The notes under the pieces were generated by a model. The model had not been told where the DNA came from. It was given only the letters and a program-made list of their open reading frames with translations, and made no database searches. Positions 6,835 through 13,975 of a stretch of DNA of 14,297 nucleotides are shown one piece after another. Origin of the DNA: Syntrophaceae bacterium UBA4810 (lineage in GTDB: Bacteria; Desulfobacterota; Syntrophia; Syntrophales; Smithellaceae); contig DHGA01000047.1 of the NCBI GenBank assembly GCA_002402545.1, forward strand, positions 509 to 14,805, written 5' to 3'. How positions within the stretch are numbered: position 1 is the first letter of the stretch; each line of letters opens with the position of its first letter. The translations under genes and the position numbers were made by a program.

Positions 6835-7692
6835 ATGGACTACACTAAAATTTGCGTATTGGGAGCCGGTCTTATGGGCAACGGCATCGCTCAGATTTGC
6901 GCCCAGGCCGGCCTGGAAGTAACCATTAGGGATATTGAACAAAAATTTATTGATGGCGGCATGAATACCATCAAAAAAAACCTCAGCCGGGATATGGAAA
7001 AAGGTAAAATTACAAAAGAGCAGATGGACGCGACACTCGCCAGAATAAAGCCCACTTTGGATTTAAAAGAAGCGGCGGGAAACGCGGACATTGTTGTCGA
7101 AGTGGTCATCGAAGTAATGGATTTAAAGAAAAAAGTCTACGCCGAACTTGAGGAAATTGTGCCCAAGCATTGCCTGTTTTTCACCAATACTTCGGGGCTG
7201 AGCATTACCGAAATGGCCACAATTACCAAGAGACCGGAGCGTTTTATCGGCACACATTTTTTTAATCCTGTCCCCGTTATGCGCCTGCTGGAAATTATCC
7301 GCGGCCTCCAGACTTCCGATGAGACACTGGAAATTGCCAAAGCCTGGGGCAAAAAAATCGGCAAAGAAATAATTATTGTCAAGGAAGCGCCGGCGTTTGT
7401 CGTCAACAGAGTCCTTTGCAGCATGATCAACGAGGCATTTTTTGCTTTGGATGAAGGACTTGCCACGGCTGAAGACATTGATAAAGGAATGATGCTGGGT
7501 TGCAACCACCCCATCGGACCTTTGGCCCTGGCCGATCTCATCGGCAATGATACTTTACTACGGGTCATGGAAGGATTGCACAGGGAACTCGGGGACAAAT
7601 ACCGTCCCGCGCAATATCTGAGAAAACTTGTCCGCGCCGGCAATTTTGGCCGGAAGACGGGTCGCGGCGTTTACGATTACAGCAAAAAATAG
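6835..7692 (+). CDS. hbd: 3-hydroxybutyryl-CoA (3-hydroxyacyl-CoA) dehydrogenase
   Basis: A soluble NAD(P)-dependent enzyme that interconverts acetoacetyl-CoA and 3-hydroxybutyryl-CoA in butyrate-type or beta-oxidation metabolism. The 285-residue length equals that of the clostridial-type single-domain enzyme. The Rossmann motif is GAGLMGNGIAQICAQAG (10-26), with VTIRDIE ending in an acidic residue that favours NADH. Catalytic residues visible by family alignment are S120 in NTSGLSI, H141 and E153 in THFFNPVPVMRLLEII, and N191 in FVVNR. The C-terminal helical domain has HPIGPLALADLIGNDTLL (225-242) and ends FGRKTGRGVYDYSKK. GGGAGG (6823-6828) precedes the ATG by 6 bases. The upstream gap carries an inverted repeat that may be an operator. 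No thiolase or crotonase is adjacent, so the pathway and direction of flux cannot be read from the window. Confidence 0.94.
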   Translation: MDYTKICVLGAGLMGNGIAQICAQAGLEVTIRDIEQKFIDGGMNTIKKNLSRDMEKGKITKEQMDATLARIKPTLDLKEAAGNADIVVEVVIEVMDLKKKVYAELEEIVPKHCLFFTNTSGLSITEMATITKRPERFIGTHFFNPVPVMRLLEIIRGLQTSDETLEIAKAWGKKIGKEIIIVKEAPAFVVNRVLCSMINEAFFALDEGLATAEDIDKGMMLGCNHPIGPLALADLIGNDTLLRVMEGLHRELGDKYRPAQYLRKLVRAGNFGRKTGRGVYDYSKK

Positions 7693-7777
7693 GCTGCATC
7701 GGATTCATCACAGATAATTATAGGCAGTCTGTATAAAAAAATTGATTGTTTAGACGCATCTATGTTTCTTGCCCATT

Positions 7778-7806
7778 TTGGCGTTGGTTGGTGCTTCGTA
7801 TTTAAT
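7778..7806 (+). promoter_or_regulatory. Possible sigma-70 promoter of the NMO/FabK-like gene
   Basis: TTGGCG (7778-7783) and TTTAAT (7801-7806) are separated by exactly 17 bases, matching four and five of six consensus positions. It lies in the 149-base gap after hbd and would give a leader of about 28 bases that includes the ribosome site. The rest of the gap shows no clear terminator or coding sequence. Confidence 0.35.
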
Positions 7807-7841
7807 AAAAGCAAAAACTTTATCAGGAGATTTTTTTGTTT

Positions 7842-8879
7842 ATGAAAACCAGGATTACGGAACTTTTCGGGATTAAATATCCGATTATTTTATCAGGAAT
7901 GAGCTGGATCAGCGTACCGAAAATGGTTGCCGCTGTTTCCAACGCCGGCGGGCTGGGCATTTTAGCCACAGGTCCTTACAACGCAAAGCAGACACGCGAA
8001 GCCATAAAAGAAATTCGCTCTCTTACCGATAAGCCTTTCGGGGCCAATGCCACTCTTCTCTTTCCGGGCGCGTCCGAAAACGCCAGGGTTTTATTGGAAG
8101 AAAAAGTGCCGGTGATAAATTTTTCACTGGGCAAGGGCGATTGGCTGGTAAAAGGAGCTCATGCCTATGGAGGAAAAGTCATTGCCACGGTTGTTAACGC
8201 CCATCACGCCAAACGCGCCGAAGATTACGGCACGGACGCGATAATCTCCACCGGTCACGAAGCGGCGGCGCACGGGGACCTTGTGACTTCGCTTATTTTG
8301 GTTCCCCGTCTGGCTGACGCCGTGAGTATTCCGGTAATTGCCGCCGGGGGCTTTGCCGATGGCCGTGGCCTGGCCGCGGCGCTGGCGCTGGGCGCCGAAG
8401 GAATCGCCATGGGCACCCGCTTTATGACGACGAAGGAAAGCCCCCTGCACACAGTTTACAAAAATCTTTCCATCGAAAAAGACATGTCCGATACGCTCTA
8501 TTCTGACCGCTTTGATGGCCTTCTTTGCCGTGTTTTGGACACGCCCGCCGCGCAGAAAGCCATCCGCCGCGGGCTTAATTTACCGGCGGCTTTTTTCAAT
8601 TCCCGCATCATTGCCGATCAGATGGGGCTGCCATTCGCTAAATTATTTATGGGAGTTCTTTTATCCGGCTGGAAAAACGCGCGGCAGCTCGCCTTCATGG
8701 CCAACGGATTCAAGGCAATAAAAATTGCCACGGAGGACGGAGACGTCAAAAAAGGCGTACTTCCCGTAGGACAGGCTACCGGCCTGATTCATGATGAGCC
8801 CACCGTTGCCGAGCTTATCGAAAAAATCGTGAAACAGGCTAAAGAACGCGGGCAAGTAATTAGCTCACAGCTTTCCTGA
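7842..8879 (+). CDS. FMN-dependent nitronate monooxygenase / FabK-like enoyl reductase family protein
   Basis: A 346-residue TIM-barrel flavoprotein. Nitronate monooxygenases oxidise alkyl nitronates; the closely related FabK reduces enoyl-ACP. Motifs: FGIKYPIILSGM (9-20), VSNAGGLGILATG (32-44), KPFGANATLLFPG (64-76), TGHEAAAHGD (137-146), IPVIAAGGFADGRG (163-176) and GAEGIAMGTRFMTTKES (184-200), the last two forming the FMN phosphate site. H144 occupies the place of the histidine in the usual EAGGH motif, which here reads EAAAH. Two starts are possible: TTG 7836, 6 bases after AGGAG (7825-7829), and ATG 7842, 12 bases after it; I chose the ATG because family members begin just before this conserved segment. 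Its position after hbd fits an acyl-CoA or fatty-acid role as well as detoxification. The family is clear; the substrate is not. Confidence 0.85.
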   Translation: MKTRITELFGIKYPIILSGMSWISVPKMVAAVSNAGGLGILATGPYNAKQTREAIKEIRSLTDKPFGANATLLFPGASENARVLLEEKVPVINFSLGKGDWLVKGAHAYGGKVIATVVNAHHAKRAEDYGTDAIISTGHEAAAHGDLVTSLILVPRLADAVSIPVIAAGGFADGRGLAAALALGAEGIAMGTRFMTTKESPLHTVYKNLSIEKDMSDTLYSDRFDGLLCRVLDTPAAQKAIRRGLNLPAAFFNSRIIADQMGLPFAKLFMGVLLSGWKNARQLAFMANGFKAIKIATEDGDVKKGVLPVGQATGLIHDEPTVAELIEKIVKQAKERGQVISSQLS

Positions 8880-8899
8880 AAAAATGTTTTGAGTGAAAT

Positions 8900-9652
8900 A
8901 TGTATCAGAACAAAAAAATTGTGGTCGTCATGCCGGCCTACAACGCCGAAAAGACGCTTCTGAAAACGTATGAAGAGGTCATGGCGCAGGGTATTGTTGA
9001 TTTAATCATTCTCGTGGATGATGCCAGCTCTGACGGCACCGCAAAAATCGCAAGCGACTTTCCTCAAAGCAGACTATTCGTGCATGAAAAAAATTTAGGC
9101 TACGGAGCCAACCAGAAAACCTGCTACCGTCTGGCGATTGAGGAAGGAGCCAATATTGTAATCATGGTGCATCCGGATTACCAATACACGCCGAAGCTGA
9201 TTCCGGCGATGGCCTCGTTAATCGCCAGCGGCCTTTATCACTGCGTGCTTGGCTCACGCATATTGGGAGGATATGCCCTGAAAGGCGGCATGCCGACATG
9301 GAAATATATTGCCAACCGTTTTTTGACACTGGCGGAAAATATTTTAATCGGCGCGAAACTATCCGAATATCACACCGGATACAGGGCTTTTTCCCGCGAA
9401 CTGTTGCTCAGTCTGCCTCTTCAGGAAAATTCCGATGATTTCGTATTTGACAATCAAATGCTCGCCCAGATTATCTGGTTTGGCTACACCGTAGCGGAAG
9501 TAAGCTGCCCGACAAGTTATTTTGCGGAAGCCTCATCCATTAACTTTATACGCAGCGTTAAATACGGATTGGGCTGCCTGAAAACGGCTTGTTGTTTTCG
9601 CCTGGCCAAATTAAAATTAATAACTTCTCCCTTGTTTCCCGACCATGGATAA
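8900..9652 (+). CDS. Family 2 glycosyltransferase, polyprenyl-phosphate sugar synthase-like
   Basis: A 250-residue GT-A enzyme resembling dolichyl-phosphate mannose synthase and bacterial polyprenyl-phosphate glycosyltransferases, which transfer a sugar from a nucleotide donor to a lipid phosphate on the inner face of the cytoplasmic membrane. Motifs: VVVMPAYNAEKTL (8-20), ILVDDASSDGT (37-47) with the donor-binding DD at 40-41, EKNLGYGANQKT (63-74), MVHPDYQYTP (89-98) in the place of the usual DGDLQ metal site, LGSR (117-120), and SEYHTGYRAFSRELL (155-169). There is no C-terminal membrane helix. The start has only a weak GAG-type ribosome site, 20 bases after the previous stop. Its last 8 bases overlap the next gene, a GT-C-like membrane protein, suggesting that it supplies the lipid-linked donor for that enzyme. 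Sugar identity is unknown. Confidence 0.88.
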   Translation: MYQNKKIVVVMPAYNAEKTLLKTYEEVMAQGIVDLIILVDDASSDGTAKIASDFPQSRLFVHEKNLGYGANQKTCYRLAIEEGANIVIMVHPDYQYTPKLIPAMASLIASGLYHCVLGSRILGGYALKGGMPTWKYIANRFLTLAENILIGAKLSEYHTGYRAFSRELLLSLPLQENSDDFVFDNQMLAQIIWFGYTVAEVSCPTSYFAEASSINFIRSVKYGLGCLKTACCFRLAKLKLITSPLFPDHG

Positions 9653-11759
9653 AAAACAAAAAATAATAATTATCATATCGCTCATTGTTGTTACATTTAT
9701 CGCCTTTGGGCCGATTCTGCAAAATGATTTTGTTAATTATGATGATTACGTTTACATAACAGATAATCAGCAGGTTAAATCAGGAATCAGTGTCGGAACA
9801 ATCAAATGGGCATTCGGCGCTGTTGTTGGCGCCAACTGGCATCCGCTCACTTTGCTTTCCCACGCTCTGGACTGGAGCCTATTTGGCCAATGGGCGGGAG
9901 GACATCATTTAGTCAGCCTGCTTTTCCACATCGGCGCTGTTTTGTTTTTATTTCTGTTCTTAAGCAAAACCACGCAAAGCCTTTGGCCTTCGGCCGTTGT
10001 TGCGGCGCTGTTCGCCCTGCACCCCCTGCGGGTCGAATCAGTCGCGTGGGCGTCGGAACGCAAAGATGTGTTGAGCATGTTTTTCGGTATGGCCGCTCTC
10101 TACGCCTATGCCTTTTATGTGGAAGATAAGAAAATATCCAAATATATTATGTGTTTACTTATGTTTGTTTTAAGCCTGCTGTCCAAGCCCATGCTGGTCA
10201 CGCTGCCTTTCATCCTGCTTCTTCTGGATTACTGGCCGCTGCAAAGATGGCAAAACAATCTGTATCAACAGCAAAGTAAACAACAAAGTCCGTCAGCCCA
10301 ACTGCTAAAAAAGGAAAAAGTAAAGAAAAAAATAGTCGCTGCCGAACAAAAAAATACTGCGGTGCCTACCCAAAGCAACCGACAAGTGATTAAACCTCTT
10401 TTACTCGAAAAAATTCCTTTCTTCTTTTTGACAATAATTTCATCTGTCGTCACCCTCTGGGCGCAAAATCACGGCGGTGCGGTAGCCGCAATGCACACCC
10501 TTCTCTTTTCCGACCGTGTTATCAACGCGCTTGTCTCGTATGTTGCCTACCTAGTAAAAATATTCTGGCCGGTTAACTTGGCGGTCTTTTATCCTTATCA
10601 GTCTGTGTTTCCAGCATGGCAGATTTTTGCCGCCGTTTTTATTTTAATCGGATTGACTGTTTTAGTTACCCTTTCCCTTAAAAAAGCTCCGTTTCTTTTT
10701 GTCGGCTGGTTCTGGTACGTGGGAACACTTGTTCCCGTTATCGGCCTGGTGCAGGTGGGCATACAAACCATGGCCGATCGCTATACTTATCTTCCGTCTA
10801 TTGGCATCTCCATAATGCTAATCTGGGGCATCCTCTATCTCGTACCGAAAGAAAAAATGCGCAAAATATTTTTACTTCCGGTGGCGTGCGTCCTTCTTTT
10901 TATTTTAACCATCCTGACCTGGCAACAGTGCGGCCACTGGAAACACAGTGTTTCTCTTTGGAGCCATGCCGCAAATGTCACAGAAGACAATTATTTTGCT
11001 CACGATGCTTTAGGTAACCTTTTGTTTGTAGAAAACAAAAAAGATGAGGCCATTGCGCATTTACATTCCGCGATTAAAATCAATCCTTTTTGGGACAATG
11101 CCTACAATATGCTTGGTGTGGCTCAAGTGGCACAGGGGAAAAAAGAGGAAGCCATTGCTCGTTTTCTTGAAGCTATAAGAATTAATCCTTACAATGAAAA
11201 AGCCCAAGTTAACCTGGGGATCTCTCTGGAGGAACAAGGGAAAAACGAGGAGGCAAAATCTCATTATTACAAGGCCCTGGAAATAAATCCCGCCAATGCC
11301 GATGCCCACTATAATTTAGCCAATTTATTTATAAAAAAGAGAGAAATGCAGCAGGCGGTGCATCATTACCGCGAAGCAATAAAAAGCAATCCTGACCATT
11401 TGGCAGCCCGTTATAATTTGGCCGATATTCTGGCAAAACAAGGTAAAACCGGGGAAGCCATCGAGCATTTCCGCGAAGTCGCGCGCATCAACCCTTCTTC
11501 GTTCCAGGCACTCAACAACCTGGGGGTCATGCTGGAAAATCAGCAACGGCATGACGAGGCGATTCATTATTACCGGCTGGCAATGCCCCTTGAACCGAAT
11601 AATCCTCGACTTCACTTTAACCTGGGTGTGGCCTTGGGCAACAAAGGCGATTTAGAGCAAGCTATCGAACATTTTCACCGGGCTGTTGAGCTTAAGCCTG
11701 ATTACCAAGACGCGCGACGCGCATTGAAGATAGCATTGGGGATGAAAAACAAAAATTAG
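9645..11759 (+). CDS. TMTC-like GT-C membrane protein with C-terminal TPR domain
   Basis: A 704-residue protein in two parts. Residues 7-425 hold about ten hydrophobic helices with the layout of GT-C glycosyltransferases and of the animal O-mannosyltransferases TMTC1-4 (DUF1736 type). The first extracytoplasmic loop has NYDDY (31-35), the acidic pair expected for GT-C catalysis, and HPLRVESVAWASERKD (126-141) is a hallmark of this bacterial family. A Lys/Gln-rich loop (199-256) separates two helix blocks. Residues 452-689 form seven consecutive 34-residue TPR repeats, each ending near NP, closed by a capping helix (690-704); by topology they should face outside the cytoplasm. The family probably transfers a sugar from a polyprenyl phosphate to a protein, with the TPRs binding the acceptor. 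The overlap with the preceding GT2 gene supports this. Bacterial members lack firm biochemical proof, so the role is inferred. Confidence 0.8.
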   Translation: MDKKQKIIIIISLIVVTFIAFGPILQNDFVNYDDYVYITDNQQVKSGISVGTIKWAFGAVVGANWHPLTLLSHALDWSLFGQWAGGHHLVSLLFHIGAVLFLFLFLSKTTQSLWPSAVVAALFALHPLRVESVAWASERKDVLSMFFGMAALYAYAFYVEDKKISKYIMCLLMFVLSLLSKPMLVTLPFILLLLDYWPLQRWQNNLYQQQSKQQSPSAQLLKKEKVKKKIVAAEQKNTAVPTQSNRQVIKPLLLEKIPFFFLTIISSVVTLWAQNHGGAVAAMHTLLFSDRVINALVSYVAYLVKIFWPVNLAVFYPYQSVFPAWQIFAAVFILIGLTVLVTLSLKKAPFLFVGWFWYVGTLVPVIGLVQVGIQTMADRYTYLPSIGISIMLIWGILYLVPKEKMRKIFLLPVACVLLFILTILTWQQCGHWKHSVSLWSHAANVTEDNYFAHDALGNLLFVENKKDEAIAHLHSAIKINPFWDNAYNMLGVAQVAQGKKEEAIARFLEAIRINPYNEKAQVNLGISLEEQGKNEEAKSHYYKALEINPANADAHYNLANLFIKKREMQQAVHHYREAIKSNPDHLAARYNLADILAKQGKTGEAIEHFREVARINPSSFQALNNLGVMLENQQRHDEAIHYYRLAMPLEPNNPRLHFNLGVALGNKGDLEQAIEHFHRAVELKPDYQDARRALKIALGMKNKN

Positions 11760-12421
11760 CCTTTATCGGCGTTAGCAGTCGCTTTCAAGGTAGAGATTGT
11801 TTTTTTGTAATCTTTTGTACCAAAAACCGCCGCTCCCGCGACCAGAACATCAGCGCCGGCATTCCCGATATCGCCGATATTTTCCACATTAACTCCGCCG
11901 TCAACTTCTAAAAGCGGTTTTTTCGGCAGTTTCGCGATCATTTCCGCCGCTCGTCTGACTTTGGACAGAGAACTTTTAATAAACTTCTGGCCTCCAAAAC
12001 CGGGATTAACAGACATAATCAACAGCAGGTCAACTTCAGGCAAAATTTCCTCAATCGCGCCCAGTGGCGTTGCCGGATTAATAGAAACACCGGCTTTTTT
12101 TCCCATCTTTTTAATTGACTCAATTGTCCGATGCAGATGGCTTGCCGCTTCCACATGGACGGTGATATAATCCGCGCCCGCGGCCGCGAATGATTCAATG
12201 TGGCTTTCCGGATTTTTGATCATCAAATGAACGTCAAAGGGTAGTTTTGTAGATTTGCGCAAAGAGCCGATAATAGCCGGCCCCATGGTTATATTGGGGA
12301 CAAATCGCCCATCCATTACATCAACATGAATCCAGTCCGCGCCGGCAGCTTCTACATCTGCAATTTCTTCGCCCAAGCGGGAGGCATCCGCAGAAAGAAT
12401 TGAAGGGGCAATCAGCTTCAT
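11756..12421 (-). CDS. rpe: Ribulose-phosphate 3-epimerase
   Basis: A cytoplasmic TIM-barrel enzyme that interconverts ribulose 5-phosphate and xylulose 5-phosphate in the pentose phosphate pathway. The 221-residue length is typical. Motifs: IAPSILSADASRLGEEI (4-20), IHVDVMDGRFVPNIT (31-45), FDVHLMI (62-68), VSINPATP (112-119), IMSVNPGFGGQKFI (135-148) and LEVDGGVN (171-178). The metal ligands H32, D34, H65 and D174 are all present, and D34 and D174 are the catalytic acid-base pair. AAGGAGA (complement of 12429-12435) lies 7 bases before the ATG, and a near-consensus promoter is upstream at 12449-12477. Its stop codon overlaps that of the convergent TPR gene by 4 bases, so no terminator fits between them. 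Confidence 0.96.
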   Translation of the reverse strand: MKLIAPSILSADASRLGEEIADVEAAGADWIHVDVMDGRFVPNITMGPAIIGSLRKSTKLPFDVHLMIKNPESHIESFAAAGADYITVHVEAASHLHRTIESIKKMGKKAGVSINPATPLGAIEEILPEVDLLLIMSVNPGFGGQKFIKSSLSKVRRAAEMIAKLPKKPLLEVDGGVNVENIGDIGNAGADVLVAGAAVFGTKDYKKTISTLKATANADKG

Positions 12422-12448
12422 CGGTCTTTCTCCTTTTATTTAAATGCT

Positions 12449-12477
12449 TTAATATACTAATGTCGTTTCCCTGTCAA
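12449..12477 (-). promoter_or_regulatory. Near-consensus sigma-70 promoter of rpe
   Basis: On the minus strand TTGACA (complement of 12472-12477) is followed after exactly 17 bases by TATTAA (complement of 12449-12454), a six-of-six and a four-of-six match at ideal spacing. Transcription should begin near 12442, giving a short leader of about 20 bases that contains AAGGAGA. Confidence 0.75.
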
Positions 12478-12504
12478 TAAACACAATATCAAAGCATAAA
12501 GGAT

Positions 12505-12525
12505 TAAGGCCTAAGGCTTAAGGCT
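12505..12525. repeat. Three tandem heptamers TAAGGC(C/T)
   Basis: TAAGGCC, TAAGGCT and TAAGGCT stand head to tail between the divergent rpe and waaA promoters, followed by a TCAG tail. The repeat is short and could be slippage-prone or a binding site cluster; nothing else in the sequence explains it. It sits about 28 bases upstream of the rpe -35 box and 26 bases upstream of the waaA -35 box. Confidence 0.6.
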
Positions 12526-12550
12526 TCAGTCTATTTCTCAAAGTAAATCC

Positions 12551-12579
12551 TTGACACAGATACTCAAAAATTTAACAAT
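12551..12579 (+). promoter_or_regulatory. Possible promoter of waaA giving a near-leaderless mRNA
   Basis: TTGACA (12551-12556) is a perfect -35 box. The best -10 candidates are TAACAA (12573-12578, 16-base spacer) or AACAAT (12574-12579, 17-base spacer), both weak. Either would start transcription at about 12585, the first base of the waaA ATG. Confidence 0.45.
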
Positions 12580-12584
12580 ACAAC

Positions 12585-13877
12585 ATGCTTATTTTATACA
12601 ATATTATGCTGTTCCTCGCGGCGATAATTATTGCTCCTTATTATTTAATTATCATTATTTTCCGTGGCAAATATCGCAAAAGTATCATCCCCAAGCTGGG
12701 CGGCGGACAAGAGAAAATTATCAACTCGCTCAAAGGAAAACAGCGTGTCTGGATACACGCTGTTTCGGTAGGTGAGGTAACAGCGGCGGCACCCATTGTC
12801 GCCGCTCTGAAGAAGGATAATCAGGACATAGACGTTATTTTTTCCACTTCCACGGAAACAGGCCAGGAAATGGCGCGAAACCTTGTCTCCGGAGTATCTG
12901 CTTTCATATATTTCCCGCTGGATTTCCCCTTTGTTGTGCGTAAAGTCATCAGGCAAGTGCGTCCCGATATTTTCGTTATGGTGGAAACAGAACTCTGGCC
13001 AAATTTTTTGGAGACCTGCAAAAACGAAGGAGTAAAAACATTGATGGTTAACGGACGTATTTCGCCGCGTTCCTACGGCAAATATCTTTTAACCGGTTTT
13101 TTCTGGAAAAAAATATTTAATAATTTAATTGCCGCAGGCATGATTTCCGATGTTGACGCGTCCCGCATGAAAACCATTGGCATGCCCGCCCAAAAGATAA
13201 AAGTTATGGGCAACGCCAAATACGACGCGCTTGCCGCCATGGCTCACCCAAAGCTGCAGCAGAATATTTCCCGCCGCCTGAACGTAAAAAAAAATGAAAG
13301 GTTTTTTATCGCCGGCAGCACTCATCCGGGCGAAGAAGAAATTATTATTGAAGCATATAAGAGTATCTTATCGCTTTATCCTGATTTTAAATTAATCATC
13401 GTTCCTCGTCACATTGAAAGAGCGCCGTCAATCATCGAACTTTTCCAAAAAAATGGTTTCGCCGATATTGTTACAATGAAGATGATCAACAAAGGCAAAG
13501 CGCGTCATAATGAAAGGGTTGTGCTGATAGATGTTATCGGAGAACTTTTCAAGATTTATTCGCTGGCCACGATTGTTTATTGCGGCGGCAGTTTAGTAAA
13601 TAAGGGCGGGCAAAATATACTGGAAGCGGCGGCGTGGGGAAAAGTTATTTTTTACGGCCCGCATATGGATGATTTTACTGAAGAAAAGAATCTTTTAGAA
13701 TCCGTGGGCTGCGGCGTTACGGTTAAAAACGCTAAAGATTTACAGGGAAAAATCTTGCAGGCGCTTAAAGACCCGGCCGCTACTAAAGAAAGAGGCGCTC
13801 GGGGCAAAAAAATTGTTGCCGGCAATAAGGGAGCGGCGGCAAGATACGCCGCGATGATTAACAGTTATTTAAGATAA
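12585..13877 (+). CDS. waaA: 3-deoxy-D-manno-octulosonic acid (Kdo) transferase
   Basis: A membrane-anchored GT-B enzyme that adds Kdo from CMP-Kdo to lipid IVA, the first inner-core step of LPS synthesis at the inner face of the cytoplasmic membrane. The 430-residue length is normal. Residues 4-26 form the N-terminal membrane anchor. The N-domain holds VWIHAVSVGEVTAAAPIV (55-72) with the catalytic glutamate E64, FYSTSTETG-like FSTSTETG (86-93), ETELWPN (134-140) and NGRISPRSY (156-164). The C-domain has AGSTHPGEEE (243-252), VPRH (273-276) and the CMP-Kdo site GGSLVNKGGQNILEAAAWGK (334-353). No Shine-Dalgarno precedes ATG 12585, or the next in-frame ATG at 12606; a promoter placed directly before 12585 suggests leaderless translation. 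It is transcribed away from rpe. Whether it adds one or two Kdo units is not readable from sequence. Confidence 0.95.
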   Translation: MLILYNIMLFLAAIIIAPYYLIIIIFRGKYRKSIIPKLGGGQEKIINSLKGKQRVWIHAVSVGEVTAAAPIVAALKKDNQDIDVIFSTSTETGQEMARNLVSGVSAFIYFPLDFPFVVRKVIRQVRPDIFVMVETELWPNFLETCKNEGVKTLMVNGRISPRSYGKYLLTGFFWKKIFNNLIAAGMISDVDASRMKTIGMPAQKIKVMGNAKYDALAAMAHPKLQQNISRRLNVKKNERFFIAGSTHPGEEEIIIEAYKSILSLYPDFKLIIVPRHIERAPSIIELFQKNGFADIVTMKMINKGKARHNERVVLIDVIGELFKIYSLATIVYCGGSLVNKGGQNILEAAAWGKVIFYGPHMDDFTEEKNLLESVGCGVTVKNAKDLQGKILQALKDPAATKERGARGKKIVAGNKGAAARYAAMINSYLR

Positions 13878-13879
13878 AG

Positions 13880-13936
13880 GCGAAGCGCAAAGCGCGGAGT
13901 CCCGCAGCGAAGCCCCGCACATGCAGGGCATGCGGG
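13880..13936. repeat. GC-rich cluster of three hairpins after waaA
   Basis: Three inverted repeats follow each other: GCGC-AAA-GCGC (13885-13895), GCGG-AGTC-CCGC (13894-13905) and CCCGCA/TGCGGG (13914-13936). The heptamer GCGAAGC also occurs directly repeated at 13880-13886 and 13907-13913. The block is far richer in G and C than its surroundings. No T-run follows directly, so it is a poor intrinsic terminator; a REP/BIME-like dispersed palindromic repeat is more likely, though one copy cannot prove it. Confidence 0.5.
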
Positions 13937-13975
13937 ATAGAAGATTAAAGTTTTAATTTCTATGGGAGTTTTTTT

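Noticed and set aside
6679..6942. N-terminal extension of the yacP-like gene up to 6942
   Set aside because: It would overlap hbd and its control region, and the conserved NYN-domain start begins at the ATG at 6678.
7137..7643. A 168-codon open frame on the minus strand inside hbd
   Set aside because: It runs antiparallel to a gene with complete catalytic motifs, has no recognisable domain, and has the composition of a shadow frame.
7713..7738. ACAGA/TCTGT arms after hbd followed by an A-run
   Set aside because: Only five pairs around a long loop, with A residues and not T residues following on the plus strand.
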